Shown here: positions 1 to 8,699 of the stretch, piece by piece
Layout: the number at the start of each line of letters is the position of its first letter
Numbering within the stretch: position 1 is the stretch's first letter
Source of the DNA: Chromobacterium sphagni
Lineage (GTDB): Bacteria; Pseudomonadota; Gammaproteobacteria; Burkholderiales; Chromobacteriaceae
Assembly: GCF_001855555.1 (NCBI RefSeq)
Contig: NZ_MKCT01000017.1
Coordinates: 124,001-188,000, forward strand
Length of the DNA stretch: 64,000 bases
Direction of reading: 5' to 3'
Position numbers and translations under genes: made by a program
Notes under the pieces: model-generated
Seen by the model: the letters and a program-made list of their open reading frames with translations, nothing else
The model's database searches: none
What the model was told of the DNA's origin: nothing

Positions 1-38
1 GGCGCAACGTGCCCTTACGTATTGCAGGAGTGTGTTAC

Positions 39-1403
39 ATGTTGTTTTCCGAACTCGGCCTGTCGCCGGAGATCCTGCGCGCCATCGAGGAGCAGGGCTA
101 TAGCCAGCCGACGCCGATCCAGGAGAAGGCGATCCCGCTGGTGCTGTCCGGTCGTGACTTGTTGGCCGCTGCCCAGACCGGCACCGGCAAGACCGCGGCC
201 TTCATGCTGCCCATCCTGGAACGACTGAAGAAATTTGCCAATACCAGCGTTTCGCCGGCGATGCATCCGGTGCGCGCGCTGGTGATTTCTCCTACCCGCG
301 AACTGGCCGACCAGATCGGCGAAAACGTAAAAAGCTACACCAAATACCTGCCTCTGCGCGCCACCACCGTCTACGGCGGCATGAATATGGACCCGCAGAC
401 CCAAGAGTTGCGCCGCGGCGTGGAAATCCTGATCGCCACGCCGGGTCGTTTGCTGGACCACATCCAGCAAAAGAACCTGCAGCTGGGCAAGGTGGAAGTG
501 CTGGTGCTGGATGAAGCCGACCGCATGCTGGACATGGGCTTCATCCAGGATATCCGCAAGATCATGAGCATGCTGCCCAAGGAGCGCCAGACCCTGCTGT
601 TCTCCGCGACTTTCGCGCCGGAGATCAGGCGCCTGGCCGCCGACTTCATGCGTTCGCCGCAGACGGTAGAGGTGGCGCGCCAGAACGCCACCAACGACCA
701 GGTGGAACAGCTGGTGTTCAAGGTTGACGCGTTCAAGAAGCGCCAGGTGCTGGCGCATCTGATCCGTTCGCGCGATATGAGCCAGGTGATCGTGTTCTGC
801 AAGACCAAGATCAGCGCCGACCAGCTGGCGCGCGATTTGAAGCGCGACGGCCTGCAGGCCGAGGCCATCCATGGCGACAAGACCCAGGGCGCGCGGCTGG
901 AGACGCTGGCGTCGTTCAAGGATGGCGAACTGCGCGTGCTGGTGGCCACCGATGTGGCGGCGCGCGGCCTGGACATTTCCGAGCTGCCGTACGTGGTCAA
1001 CTATGAAATGCCCAATTCGCCGGAAGACTATGTGCACCGCATCGGCCGCACCGGCCGCGCCGGCGCCAAGGGCGTGGCCATCTCCCTGATGAGTCCGGAT
1101 GAGACCCGCCAGCACGAGGCGATCGAGAAGCTGACCCGCCAGACGCTGACCCCGCAGAATGTCGATGGTTTCATGCCGGTGCCGCAGCCGGCGCGGCCGA
1201 AGCCGGCTGCGCGCGAGCAGAGCATGCGCGAGCCCATGCGCGAACCGGTGGTGCGCGAGCGCGAAATTCCTGCCGCGCCGGCGCTGACCGGCAATGGCGA
1301 GGGTCTGAAGCAGGCTCGGCCAGCCCGCCGCAGCCGCAAGACCAGGCGTGAAATTCCGGCGCTGCTGCTGCCGCCGCGCTACAAGGTGGAAATCATCCGC
1401 TAA
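39..1403 (+). CDS. rhlE: DEAD-box ATP-dependent RNA helicase, RhlE type
   Basis: A 454-residue RNA helicase that would unwind RNA duplexes in ribosome assembly or mRNA turnover. Seen in the protein: a Q-motif (residues about 3-28), Walker A AQTGTGKT (45-52), DEAD (158-161), SAT (about 190) and HRIGRTGRA from 333. A basic, Arg/Pro-rich tail follows residue 385 and ends in RRSRKTRREIPALLLPPRY, a typical RhlE-like RNA-binding extension. I chose the ATG at 39 because GCAGGAG lies at 24-30 and homologues begin with FSELGL; an in-frame ATG at 9 has no ribosome binding site. A strong terminator follows at 1411. The gene looks monocistronic. RhlE versus another DEAD-box subgroup is judged from the core and tail only. 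Confidence 0.93.
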   Translation: MLFSELGLSPEILRAIEEQGYSQPTPIQEKAIPLVLSGRDLLAAAQTGTGKTAAFMLPILERLKKFANTSVSPAMHPVRALVISPTRELADQIGENVKSYTKYLPLRATTVYGGMNMDPQTQELRRGVEILIATPGRLLDHIQQKNLQLGKVEVLVLDEADRMLDMGFIQDIRKIMSMLPKERQTLLFSATFAPEIRRLAADFMRSPQTVEVARQNATNDQVEQLVFKVDAFKKRQVLAHLIRSRDMSQVIVFCKTKISADQLARDLKRDGLQAEAIHGDKTQGARLETLASFKDGELRVLVATDVAARGLDISELPYVVNYEMPNSPEDYVHRIGRTGRAGAKGVAISLMSPDETRQHEAIEKLTRQTLTPQNVDGFMPVPQPARPKPAAREQSMREPMREPVVREREIPAAPALTGNGEGLKQARPARRSRKTRREIPALLLPPRYKVEIIR

Positions 1404-1410
1404 GCCTGTT

Positions 1411-1442
1411 AACAAACCCCGCCGCCAGCGGGGTTTGTTTTG
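1411..1442 (+). terminator. Rho-independent terminator of rhlE
   Basis: A 12-bp perfect stem (AACAAACCCCGC / GCGGGGTTTGTT) starts seven bases after the rhlE stop and ends in a T-rich run. Confidence 0.9.
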
Positions 1443-1530
1443 GCTGCAATGGTTGCCGATAGCCCGTAGTCTTAGGTGATGAAACCGGCGTGGCATGACA
1501 GCCGATGACAAGATCAGTCAAGGAGAGTCG

Positions 1531-1800
1531 ATGATGAAAAGAAAATGGGTTCACGCGCTTGGCGCGGGCGGCATGATGCTGGGGGCCAGTGCGGCCTGCC
1601 AAGCGGCGCCGATGCTGATGTCGGCAAGCGCGCTTTCGTTGGACAGCCACGGCAGCGCCAGCCTGATCCAGGACAAGCAGCGCGCATTGGGAGAGGCCGA
1701 GCGGCTGAGCCAGCTGCGCGCCTTGGTGCACAACAGCTCGATTCATTGCAGCAATCCGAGCTGTCCGATCTGCAATCCGCGGCCGAGTACGCCGTTGTAG
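1531..1800 (+). CDS. Small exported Cys-rich protein, unknown function
   Basis: An 89-residue protein I do not recognise. The ATG at 1531 has AAGGAG at 1520-1525, so it is preferred over the upstream in-frame ATG at 1495. The N-terminus is a clear Sec signal: MMKRK, then a hydrophobic Gly/Ala/Met stretch, then cleavage near ACQA-AP. The mature part is about 63 residues, with a predicted helix (residues about 50-65) and a C-terminal cluster HCSNPSCPICNPRP giving a Cx4Cx2C pattern. The gene stands alone between two terminators. The Cys cluster could bind a metal or form disulfides in the periplasm; no maturation enzyme lies nearby. Function is unknown. Confidence 0.75.
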   Translation: MMKRKWVHALGAGGMMLGASAACQAAPMLMSASALSLDSHGSASLIQDKQRALGEAERLSQLRALVHNSSIHCSNPSCPICNPRPSTPL

Positions 1801-1818
1801 CGCATGTTCGTCACTGAT

Positions 1819-1847
1819 GAAATGCCGGCTTATGGCCGGCATTTTGC
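1819..1847. terminator. Bidirectional terminator between convergent genes
   Basis: AAATGCCGGC and GCCGGCATTTT form a hairpin around a short TTATG loop. It lies 3' of both the Cys-rich gene (plus) and the 94-residue membrane protein (minus). Confidence 0.8.
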
Positions 1848-1866
1848 ATTGTGGGGCGGTGCGCGC

Positions 1867-2151
1867 TCAGCTCGCGTCGGCGGGACGGAGCGGCATGGCG
1901 GCGATATCTCGCACCGGGGTGCCGGCGTCGCGCTTGGCATCGGCGTGGCGGAACTGGTCGCGCACTTCCTGCACCAGCAGGAAGGGGGTATCGGCCGGCC
2001 AATGCTCGGTCCAGGTGCTGATGGTGGTGGGCTGGGGATTGCCGTTGATCGGGGCGCGACTGACGGCGTAGTTTTCAAATTGCCACAACAGCGGCAACAA
2101 CAGCAGTGCATGCAGCAGCCAGCGCGGAGAGGATTGAAATGGTATCGTCAT
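1867..2151 (-). CDS. Small membrane-anchored or exported protein, unknown
   Basis: A 94-residue protein with one hydrophobic segment (residues about 11-24, WLLHALLLLPLLW) close to the N-terminus, followed by a hydrophilic domain containing TWTEHWPADTPFLLVQEVR. The segment could be an uncleaved anchor or a signal peptide. Codon use is strongly GC3-biased on this strand, and a terminator hairpin follows the stop; both support a real gene. The Shine-Dalgarno signal upstream of the ATG is weak. I do not recognise the family. It lies head-to-tail upstream of nothing obvious and 129 bp from the stop of the CDF exporter gene, which is transcribed toward it. Confidence 0.65.
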   Translation of the reverse strand: MTIPFQSSPRWLLHALLLLPLLWQFENYAVSRAPINGNPQPTTISTWTEHWPADTPFLLVQEVRDQFRHADAKRDAGTPVRDIAAMPLRPADAS

Positions 2152-2280
2152 AGTATGGGTAGACTACGACGATAGCCGAAAAGTTGCACGTAAAAACTTC
2201 GTTTACGTACAAAATGTCGTCCGCCGCGCCCGATGGCGCAGCCGGAAACCGCGCCCCGCTTAGGCTTGCGCCGCGCGGAC

Positions 2281-3213
2281 CTAACCTGCGGCGGACATGC
2301 CGCCGGCGCGGTAATGCTCGGCCGGATCGATATGGGTCATCACGTCCAGCACCCGGTGCTTCTGCAACACGCGCTGCTGCGCGTCTTCGGTGATGGCATG
2401 GGCCTGGAACACATTGATGTTGCCGTCCACCTCCAGATGCACGTCCACCAGGATCAGATCGCCCATCTTGCGGGTGCGCAGGTCGTGGATGCCGATGATG
2501 CCGGGAGTGGCGAGCAGGGTGGCGCGGATGGCGGCGATATCGTCCTCGCTGGCGGCGCGGTCCATCAGATCGTGCAGCGCGTTCCAGGCGAAGCGCCAGC
2601 CCATGCGGCCGACCAGCAAGCCCACCACCAGCGCCGCCACCGGGTCCAGTATCGGATAACCCATCAGATTGCCTGCCACGCCGGCGGCCACCACCAGCGA
2701 GGAGGCTGCATCGGAGCGCGCATGCCAAGCATTGGCCACCAGCATGCTGGAGCGGACTTTTTGCGCGGCGGCCAGCATGTAGCGGAACAGGCTTTCCTTG
2801 GCGATCAGCGCCAACGCGGCAATCCACAGCGCCAGCGAGTGCACCGAGGGAATGTCGGCGGGATGGATGAATTTGTTCGCTGCGGTATACAGCATGCCGC
2901 CGCCGACTGCCAGCAGCAGCAGGCCCAGTATCATGGAGGCGGCATTTTCATAGCGCTGGTGGCCGTACTGGTGGTCGCTGTCCGGACCCTTGCCGCTGTG
3001 GCGGCCCGCCAGCAGCACCACGAAGTCGGACACCAGATCGGACAGGGAATGAATGCCGTCGGCGATCAGCGCGGAAGAGTGGGCCCAGACGCCGACAATG
3101 ATCTGCAGTGCTGACAGCAGCGTATTGACCACCACGCTGACCAGGGTGCTGACGCGGGCTGTCCGCTGGCGTTCGGTGTTGTCGGCTGTTTCGGAGTGGT
3201 GCGGATGCGTCAT
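2281..3213 (-). CDS. Cation diffusion facilitator (CDF) family metal exporter
   Basis: A 310-residue inner-membrane metal:proton antiporter. The CDF signature is visible: the second helix carries HSLSDLVSDF with the DxxxD-type metal-binding residues, followed by DSDHQYGHQRYE, a later helix with AWHARSDAASS (HxxxD), and a C-terminal ferredoxin-like cytoplasmic domain (from about residue 215) containing DVHLEVDGNINVFQAH. Length is usual for the family. The HxxxD site favours Zn, Fe or Co over Mn, but substrate cannot be read safely. A Fur-box-like sequence lies 80 bp upstream, suggesting iron-linked control and a FieF-like role; that is inference. Confidence 0.92.
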   Translation of the reverse strand: MTHPHHSETADNTERQRTARVSTLVSVVVNTLLSALQIIVGVWAHSSALIADGIHSLSDLVSDFVVLLAGRHSGKGPDSDHQYGHQRYENAASMILGLLLLAVGGGMLYTAANKFIHPADIPSVHSLALWIAALALIAKESLFRYMLAAAQKVRSSMLVANAWHARSDAASSLVVAAGVAGNLMGYPILDPVAALVVGLLVGRMGWRFAWNALHDLMDRAASEDDIAAIRATLLATPGIIGIHDLRTRKMGDLILVDVHLEVDGNINVFQAHAITEDAQQRVLQKHRVLDVMTHIDPAEHYRAGGMSAAG

Positions 3214-3292
3214 CGCGGGCTTCCTGTCGGGGAGTCGGCCTGCATTTTCTCATTGTTTTTGCTATCGGTCATTAAAAATTGATTGCAAAAGT

Positions 3293-3317
3293 AAATGACA
3301 ATGAGAACGAGAATGAG
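3293..3317. promoter_or_regulatory. Putative Fur-box-like operator
   Basis: AAATGACAATGAGAACGAGA and the following ATGAG form a run of hexamers AATGAC-AATGAG-AACGAG-AATGAG, close to the repeated [GA]ATAAT-type hexamer layout of Fur sites. It lies about 80 bp upstream of the CDF start codon and within an AT-richer stretch. Judged by eye only. Confidence 0.4.
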
Positions 3318-3346
3318 CCGCAGAGCCCATGGCGCGGGCAGTGGTT

Positions 3347-3607
3347 TTACCAGCGGGTGGAAACCAGGTACAGCAGATAGGCCAAGCCGACCAGGACCAG
3401 GCTGCCGCTCAGCCAGCAGGCGAAGCTGGCCAGCGCGCGCCGCGCGCCCAGCCGGTGTTCGCGCAAGCGCCGCCAAGCCTGTCGCCGCGCAGACCGGTCC
3501 AGCAGCATCTGCCAGCCTTGCAGCGTGATGTCGGCCCAGCGCTCGGGACCGCGCAGCAGCTGGTCGCCATCCAGGTGGAAGGAAAGATGGGGGTAATGCA
3601 GTTTCAT
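3347..3607 (-). CDS. Small single-span membrane protein, unknown
   Basis: An 86-residue protein with a ribosome binding site GGGGAG nine bases before the ATG. The first ~55 residues are soluble and basic (a run of Arg near 40-55); one hydrophobic segment ends the protein (residues about 61-82, FACWLSGSLVLVGLAYLLYL). This makes it a likely tail-anchored inner-membrane protein with the soluble part in the cytoplasm. It precedes the CDF gene on the same strand, but a 133-bp gap containing the Fur-like site separates them. Family not recognised. Confidence 0.7.
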   Translation of the reverse strand: MKLHYPHLSFHLDGDQLLRGPERWADITLQGWQMLLDRSARRQAWRRLREHRLGARRALASFACWLSGSLVLVGLAYLLYLVSTRW

Positions 3608-3708
3608 GGTCTTTCTCCCCGGCGCGGCGGTCTCTTCTTTAGGCTTAGCAGATAGCGGCTGTCTCTGCGGGGCGGATCTGTTGTGCTGGTGGGGGCGGCG
3701 CTTGTGAG

Positions 3709-3714
3709 TATAAT
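3709..3714 (+). promoter_or_regulatory. Possible -10 element of a leaderless srkA mRNA
   Basis: A perfect TATAAT ends six bases before the srkA ATG. A start seven bases downstream would fall on the A of that ATG. No Shine-Dalgarno sequence is visible and no good -35 box sits 16-18 bp upstream. Confidence 0.4.
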
Positions 3715-3720
3715 CCGCAC

Positions 3721-4710
3721 ATGGATACCACTTTGACCCCTCCCTTCGCCACGCTGACGCCGGATGCCATTCTCGATGCGGTCGAGAGTCTGGATTTGCG
3801 CGTCAGCGGCAGCTTGCTGGCGCTCAACAGCTATGAAAACCGCGTCTACCAGATAGGCATGGATGAAGGCGCGCCGCTGGTGGCCAAGTTTTACCGGCCC
3901 GAGCGCTGGAGCGACGAGGCTATTCTGGAGGAGCACGAATTTTCCTGGCAGTTGGCCGAACGGGAAATTCCGGCGGTGCCGCCGATGCGCCTGCAAGGAC
4001 AAACCCTGCACCATCATGGCGGATTCCGCTTCGCGCTGTTCGAGCGCCGCGGCGGCCGGGTGCCGGAGCTGGACCGCCAGGACACGCTGCAATGGATAGG
4101 CCGCTTCCTGGGCCGCATCCACGCGCTGGGACGGACGGCAGGCTACAGCCACCGTCCGACCCTGGATCAGTTGAGCTTTGGCCGCGAGCCGGCGGATTTT
4201 CTGCTGCAGGGCAACTGGCTGCCGCCCGAGCTGGAGCATGTCTACCGCGGCGTGCTGGAGCAGGCGCTGGACGGCGTGGCGCGCTGTTTCGAGCGGGCGG
4301 GCAAGCTGGGCCAGCTGCGCCTGCACGGCGACTGCCATGTCGGCAATCTGCTGTGGACCGACGCCGGTCCGCATTTCGTCGACTTCGACGACAGCCGGAT
4401 GGGGCCGGCGGTGCAGGACCTGTGGATGCTGCTGTCTGGCGAGCGCGACGAGCAGTCGCGGCAGCTGGCCGAGGTGCTGGCCGGCTACGAGGATTTCTGT
4501 GAGTTCGACCAACGCGAGCTGTATCTGCTGGAAGGCCTGCGCACGCTGCGGCTGATCCACTATAGCGCCTGGCTGGCGCGGCGCTGGCATGACCCGGCCT
4601 TCCCGGCGGCCTTCCCGTGGTTTGGCGGCCAGCGCTACTGGGAAGAGCAGATACTGGGGCTGCGCGAGCAGATCGCGCTGATGGACGAGCCGCCGCTCTG
4701 GTCTTGCTGA
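3721..4710 (+). CDS. srkA: Stress response Ser/Thr kinase SrkA (YihE/RdoA)
   Basis: A 329-residue protein kinase of the aminoglycoside-phosphotransferase/choline-kinase fold; the family protects cells under envelope and oxidative stress. The catalytic loop LHGDCHVGN (residues about 201-209) and the metal-binding VDFDDSRMGPAVQDLWML (about 219-236) match the SrkA signature. The N-terminal nucleotide lobe includes SYENRVYQI and VAKFYRPERW. Length is usual for SrkA. The gene is a single unit, convergent with cheB; a short hairpin covers the junction. A TATAAT directly before the start codon and lack of a ribosome binding site raise the possibility of leaderless translation. Confidence 0.93.
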   Translation: MDTTLTPPFATLTPDAILDAVESLDLRVSGSLLALNSYENRVYQIGMDEGAPLVAKFYRPERWSDEAILEEHEFSWQLAEREIPAVPPMRLQGQTLHHHGGFRFALFERRGGRVPELDRQDTLQWIGRFLGRIHALGRTAGYSHRPTLDQLSFGREPADFLLQGNWLPPELEHVYRGVLEQALDGVARCFERAGKLGQLRLHGDCHVGNLLWTDAGPHFVDFDDSRMGPAVQDLWMLLSGERDEQSRQLAEVLAGYEDFCEFDQRELYLLEGLRTLRLIHYSAWLARRWHDPAFPAAFPWFGGQRYWEEQILGLREQIALMDEPPLWSC

Positions 4711-4714
4711 GCTC

Positions 4715-4737
4715 CTGAGCCGGCGCGCCCGGCTCAG
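4715..4737. terminator. Hairpin between srkA and cheB ends
   Basis: CTGAGCCGG and CCGGCTCAG pair over a five-base loop. There is no U-tract, and it overlaps the cheB stop codon, so terminator function is tentative. Confidence 0.45.
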
Positions 4738-5819
4738 CGGCAGATCGCCTTGGCAATCATTTCCAGCGCCATCACCTCGTCGGCTGCGCCCAGCTTGATC
4801 GCCTCCTTGGGCATGCCGAACACCACGCAGCTTTCCTCGTCCTGGGCGATGGTCTTGGCGCCGCAGTCGTGCATTTCCTTCAGGCCCTTGGCGCCGTCGT
4901 CGCCCATGCCGGTCATGATGATGCCCAGCGCGTTCTTGCCGGCGAACTTGGCGGCCGAGCGGAACAGCACGTCCACCGACGGCTTGTGGCGGCTGACCAG
5001 CGGGCCGTCCACCACCTCCACCTGGTAGAAGGCGCCGCTGCGCTTGACCATCATGTGCTTGCCGCCGGGAGCGATCAACGCGCGGCCGGGCAGGATGCGG
5101 TCGCCGTTGCTGGCTTCCTTCACTTCGATCTGCGACAGGCTGTTCAGGCGCTCGGCGAAGGAGCGGGTGAATTTTTCCGGCATGTGCTGGACGATGGCCA
5201 GGCCGGGGCAGGTGCGCGGCAGCACGGTCAGCACGGTTTCCAGCGCCTGGGTGCCGCCGGTGGAGGTGCCGATGGCGATGATGCGCTCGGTGGTGGCGAA
5301 GACATTGCTGCCGGTGGGAGCGGCCAGGATGGCGTCGGCCGACAGCTTGGGGCGGGTTTCCAGTGGATTGCCCGAGCCGGCGCCGTAACTGGCCGACGGC
5401 ATCACCCGCACCCGGTTCATCCGCGCGGCGGCGGCGCTGCGCACCGCCATCACCAGCTGGCTGGCGCTGTCTTCCAGGAAGCCCTTGACCCCGGAAACCG
5501 GCTTGGCGATCACCTCCACCGCGCCGGCGGCCATCGCCTGCATGCTGATGTCGGTGCCCTTTTGCGTCAGCGACGAACAGATCACCACCGGGGTGGGGCG
5601 GCTGGCCATCAGCTGTTTGAGGAAGGTGATGCCGTCCATGCGCGGCATTTCCACATCCAGCACCACCACGTCCGGCCAGTGCAGCTTCATCTTGTCCATC
5701 GCCATATAGGGGTCGTTGGCGACGTCCATCACTTCGATGCCGCTGGCTTCGGTGAACACCTGGCTCAGCACCTGCCGGACCACGGCGGAGTCGTCGACGA
5801 TCAGAACCTTGATACTCAT
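4734..5819 (-). CDS. cheB: Chemotaxis glutamate methylesterase CheB
   Basis: A 361-residue response regulator-methylesterase that removes methyl groups from, and deamidates, chemoreceptors when phosphorylated by CheA. The receiver domain (1-120) has DD9-10, phosphoacceptor D55 and K106. The C-terminal esterase domain (from about 178) has GTSTGG with S186, QHM with H212 and GMGDDGA with D308, the Ser-His-Asp triad. The start is the ATG at 5819; it overlaps the cheD stop as ATGA, so the two are translationally coupled. It is the last gene of the chemotaxis operon. The usual partner methyltransferase gene cheR is absent from the operon. Confidence 0.97.
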   Translation of the reverse strand: MSIKVLIVDDSAVVRQVLSQVFTEASGIEVMDVANDPYMAMDKMKLHWPDVVVLDVEMPRMDGITFLKQLMASRPTPVVICSSLTQKGTDISMQAMAAGAVEVIAKPVSGVKGFLEDSASQLVMAVRSAAAARMNRVRVMPSASYGAGSGNPLETRPKLSADAILAAPTGSNVFATTERIIAIGTSTGGTQALETVLTVLPRTCPGLAIVQHMPEKFTRSFAERLNSLSQIEVKEASNGDRILPGRALIAPGGKHMMVKRSGAFYQVEVVDGPLVSRHKPSVDVLFRSAAKFAGKNALGIIMTGMGDDGAKGLKEMHDCGAKTIAQDEESCVVFGMPKEAIKLGAADEVMALEMIAKAICR

Positions 5820-6409
5820 GTTCGCATCCTTGTATTTTTGGGCGGGATCGATTCCAGCTCGGTTTCTTGCGATTGCTTGATCCAGACGTTGCCGCTGGCG
5901 ACATCGAACAACACCAGGCGCGGACAGTTGCCGCCCAGGTCCTCGGCCTGCAGGCGCAGGCCCAGCTGTTTCACCATGGAACGGGCTAGGCTGATGTTGC
6001 GAGCCGGCACGTCGTGGCTGAGTTTGCGCTCGCGGCTGATCAGCATCGACGCGCCGCCTATCAGCCGGGCGTGAAATTCCTGCAGCGGCAGGCCGCAGGC
6101 CAGAATCTCGCGCAGCAGCAGCAGCATGGCCTCGTCGCCGTAGCGCCCGGACAGCGCATCGCCGCCGTGGTTGTTGCGTTGGGCCAGCAGGTAGTGGCAC
6201 ATGCCGCCCACCCTGGCCTGCGGATGCCACAGGACGATGGAAACGCACGAGCCCAGCAGGGTGCGGATGCGGGTGCCGCTGCCGCCGAAATGCCAGTCGC
6301 CGGGATGAAGAAATACGGCGTCGCCCGCAGGCTCGGCCGCTGCGGGAACGGTTGGACGGTTGTCAGGCGCGGCGGCGGCCGCCGGGCGCGCCGGCGGAGT
6401 CTGTGCCAT
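5816..6409 (-). CDS. cheD: Chemoreceptor glutamine deamidase CheD
   Basis: A 197-residue CheD. The family deamidates specific Gln residues of MCPs to Glu, and in some bacteria interacts with a CheY phosphatase. The conserved [11 protein letters not shown] places the catalytic Cys at residue 55 and the His at 72, the 17-residue spacing of the family. I chose the ATG at 6409 (AAGGAG ten bases upstream) over the longer in-frame ATG at 6460; even so a low-complexity Ala/Pro tail of ~30 residues precedes the conserved domain. It overlaps cheB by four bases and follows the second mcp by about 90 bp. Confidence 0.93.
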   Translation of the reverse strand: MAQTPPARPAAAAAPDNRPTVPAAAEPAGDAVFLHPGDWHFGGSGTRIRTLLGSCVSIVLWHPQARVGGMCHYLLAQRNNHGGDALSGRYGDEAMLLLLREILACGLPLQEFHARLIGGASMLISRERKLSHDVPARNISLARSMVKQLGLRLQAEDLGGNCPRLVLFDVASGNVWIKQSQETELESIPPKNTRMRT

Positions 6410-6500
6410 GGTATTGGCGCTCCTTGTCGTGGTCGGGCGGTCTGCCGGCGACTTGCACATGTTTCAATCTAGTACAGCGCCAGCGCCGAAGAGGCGGCTT

Positions 6501-8113
6501 TCAAAAACGGAACATGTCGTTGAACTCATCCTGAAGCGGCGGCGCGGCCTGCTGCGGCGGTGGCCGCGCGCAGGCGGGCGGGGGCGCGCCGCCGCTCTGG
6601 GCGTCCGCGGCGAGCCGGAAGAAGCTCATCGCCTGTTGCAGCCGGTCGGCCTGCAGCGTCATTTCCTCGGCGGTAGAGGCCAGTTCCTCGCTGGCTGCGG
6701 CGTTTTGCTGGGTGGAATGGTTCAGGTGCTGGATCGCCTGGTTGATCTGGCCGATGCCGCCGGCCTGCTCCTTGGTGGCGGCGGCGATTTCCTGCACCAG
6801 GTCGGCGGTGCGCCCGCTGGAACGGACGATCTCCTTCAACAGCCGCCCGGCCTGTTCGGCCACGGTGACGCTGCGCCCGGCCAGTTCGCCGATTTCCTGC
6901 GCGGCCACCTGGCTGCGCTCGGCCAGCTTGCGCACTTCGGCGGCCACCACCGCGAAGCCGGCGCCGTGCTTGCCCGCGCGGGCGGCCTCGATGGCGGCGT
7001 TCAGCGCCAAAAGATTGGTCTGGTAGGCGATTTCGTCGATGATGCCGACCCGTTCAGCGATTTGCCGCATCGCCAGCACCGTCTGTTGCACCGCCTGCCC
7101 GCCCTCGGTGGCTTCGTCGGAGGCTTTTTCGGCAATCGCCTCGGTGGTGCGGGAGTTGTCGCTAGTCTGGTTGATCGACGCCGACACCTGCTCGATCGAG
7201 GCCGAACTTTGCTGCAGGCCGGCGGCGGAGGTGCTGGCCCCTGCGACAGCGCCAGCGCGGTGGAGCTGATCTGCTGCGCGGCGCTGGCGATGCCGTTGGA
7301 GCTGTTCTTCACTTCGCCGATGATGGCGCGCAGCTGCAGGCACATCTGCTGCATCGCCTCGCTGAGGCTGCCGGGCGGCGCCGGCCCGAGTTCGATGTCC
7401 AGCCGGCCAGCAGCCACTTCGCGGCTGAAGCGGGCGACTTCGTGCGGCTCGCCGCCCAGCCGGCGGATCAATTGGCGGTAGATCTGCAGTAGGAAGCCCG
7501 CCAGCAGCAGCACCACTGTCAGGCTGACTCCGGCCAGCCACCCGAAGGTCTGGCTGGTGATGCGCTGCGCTTCGCCTTCGGTTTGCCGCTGCATGCGTAC
7601 GGTTTGCTCGATCAGAGGCTGGATAGCCTGGTGATTGAGATCGTATTGCGCGGCCAGGTGGTCGAAGGAGCGGTTGATCGCCAGTTGGTCGTGCGCGTCC
7701 AGCGCCGGCAGGAAATGGTTGTCCATTTCCTGGTAGAAGGCCTCGCCGCTTGGCTGCACCTTTTGCGCCAGGATATTGCGCATCTCCGGCGGAAGGTCGC
7801 TGGCTCCCCATTTTTTCAGGCCATCGAAAAACTTGTCGCGCTGGATTTGCAGTTGATTGAGTTGCTGCTGGCGGATGGACGGATCCTGCGAATTGCGCAG
7901 CTGGTTGACCAGCAGGAAACTGGCCTCCAGCTCCAGCGTGGGCGGGTCCAGATCGTTGATGAAGTCCTTGCCTATCACTACCTGATGGTACATGGCGCCG
8001 TTGATCATCACCGTGCGCAGCCCTTGCCAGGCGGTGGCGGTCAGGATGCCCAGACCGAGCAGCAGGCAAGCGGTCAGCGCGATGAACTGGCGCTGAATGG
8101 TGCAGTTCTTCAT
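6501..8113 (-). pseudogene. Methyl-accepting chemotaxis protein with a frameshift
   Basis: Two overlapping reading frames together encode one MCP. The first frame (ATG at 8113, GGAGAGG upstream) gives a TM segment (about 8-30), a periplasmic four-helix-type sensor, a second TM (about 190-212) and HAMP, running to [12 protein letters not shown]. It then loses homology. The second frame picks up at [17 protein letters not shown] and carries the whole signalling tip [23 protein letters not shown] to the stop at 6501. The join lies in the CCCC run at 7238-7241: one more C would restore a single ORF of about 537 residues, colinear with the neighbouring mcp. It is a true mutation, a phase-variable tract or a sequencing indel. 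The C-terminus ends in DEFNDMFRF. Confidence 0.85.
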
Positions 8114-8153
8114 TTGGCCTCTCCGCGTTTCTCCGCCGGTTGCCGGGGCGCCA

Positions 8154-8699
8154 TTATTCCTCCTCCGCCTCTTCTCGCTGGCCCAGCTCCGACAGCAGCG
8201 CCATTTCTCCCACCGACAGCACCTTGTCGACATTCAGCAGCACCACGAAGCGGTTGTCCATTCTGGCCATGCCATCGATGAAATCGACGCGGATCTTGCT
8301 GCCGAACTGCGGCGGCGGCTCGATCTCGCTGTCGGGAATCGCCAGCACTTCGTGCACGGTGTCCACCAATATCCCGACCAACTGCCATTGCTCGTCATGC
8401 TCCACTTCCATGATGACGATGCAGGTGCGGCGGTTGACCACGGTTTGGTCGCGGGCGAAGCGCAGCGACAGGTCTATTACCGGTACCACTGCGCCGCGCA
8501 GGTTCATCACGCCGCGGATGAAGGGCGGCATCAAGGGTACTGAGGTCGGCGGGATGTATTCGAGAATCTCCCGTATCCGCAGGATGCCGATGGCGAAAGT
8601 TTCCCCCGCCAGTTGGAACGTCAGGAATTGCCTGACTTCCGCCGTTTCCTCCTGGCTCGCGTCGCCGTCGGCGCGGCGCAGGATGTTCAGTGCGGCCAT
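8154..8699 (-). CDS. cheW: Chemotaxis coupling protein CheW
   Basis: A 181-residue CheW adaptor that links receptors to the CheA kinase. The protein is one CheW domain: [21 protein letters not shown] starts at about residue 25, followed by [21 protein letters not shown] and [24 protein letters not shown], all hallmark segments. The first ~22 residues are an extra hydrophilic tail and the end is acidic. GGAGA lies upstream of the ATG at 8699. As written, the mcp upstream overlaps it by 13 bp; if the mcp frameshift discussed at 8776 is corrected, the two genes are instead separated by 18 bp containing this ribosome binding site. Confidence 0.96.
   Translation of the reverse strand: MAALNILRRADGDASQEETAEVRQFLTFQLAGETFAIGILRIREILEYIPPTSVPLMPPFIRGVMNLRGAVVPVIDLSLRFARDQTVVNRRTCIVIMEVEHDEQWQLVGILVDTVHEVLAIPDSEIEPPPQFGSKIRVDFIDGMARMDNRFVVLLNVDKVLSVGEMALLSELGQREEAEEE

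Noticed and set aside
15-1511. 498-residue minus-strand frame opposite rhlE
   Set aside because: Shadow of the helicase gene; His/Gln/Arg-rich composition typical of antisense frames in GC-rich DNA.
3604-5904. 766-residue minus-strand frame over srkA and cheB
   Set aside because: Overlaps two certain genes in other frames; contains no recognisable domain.
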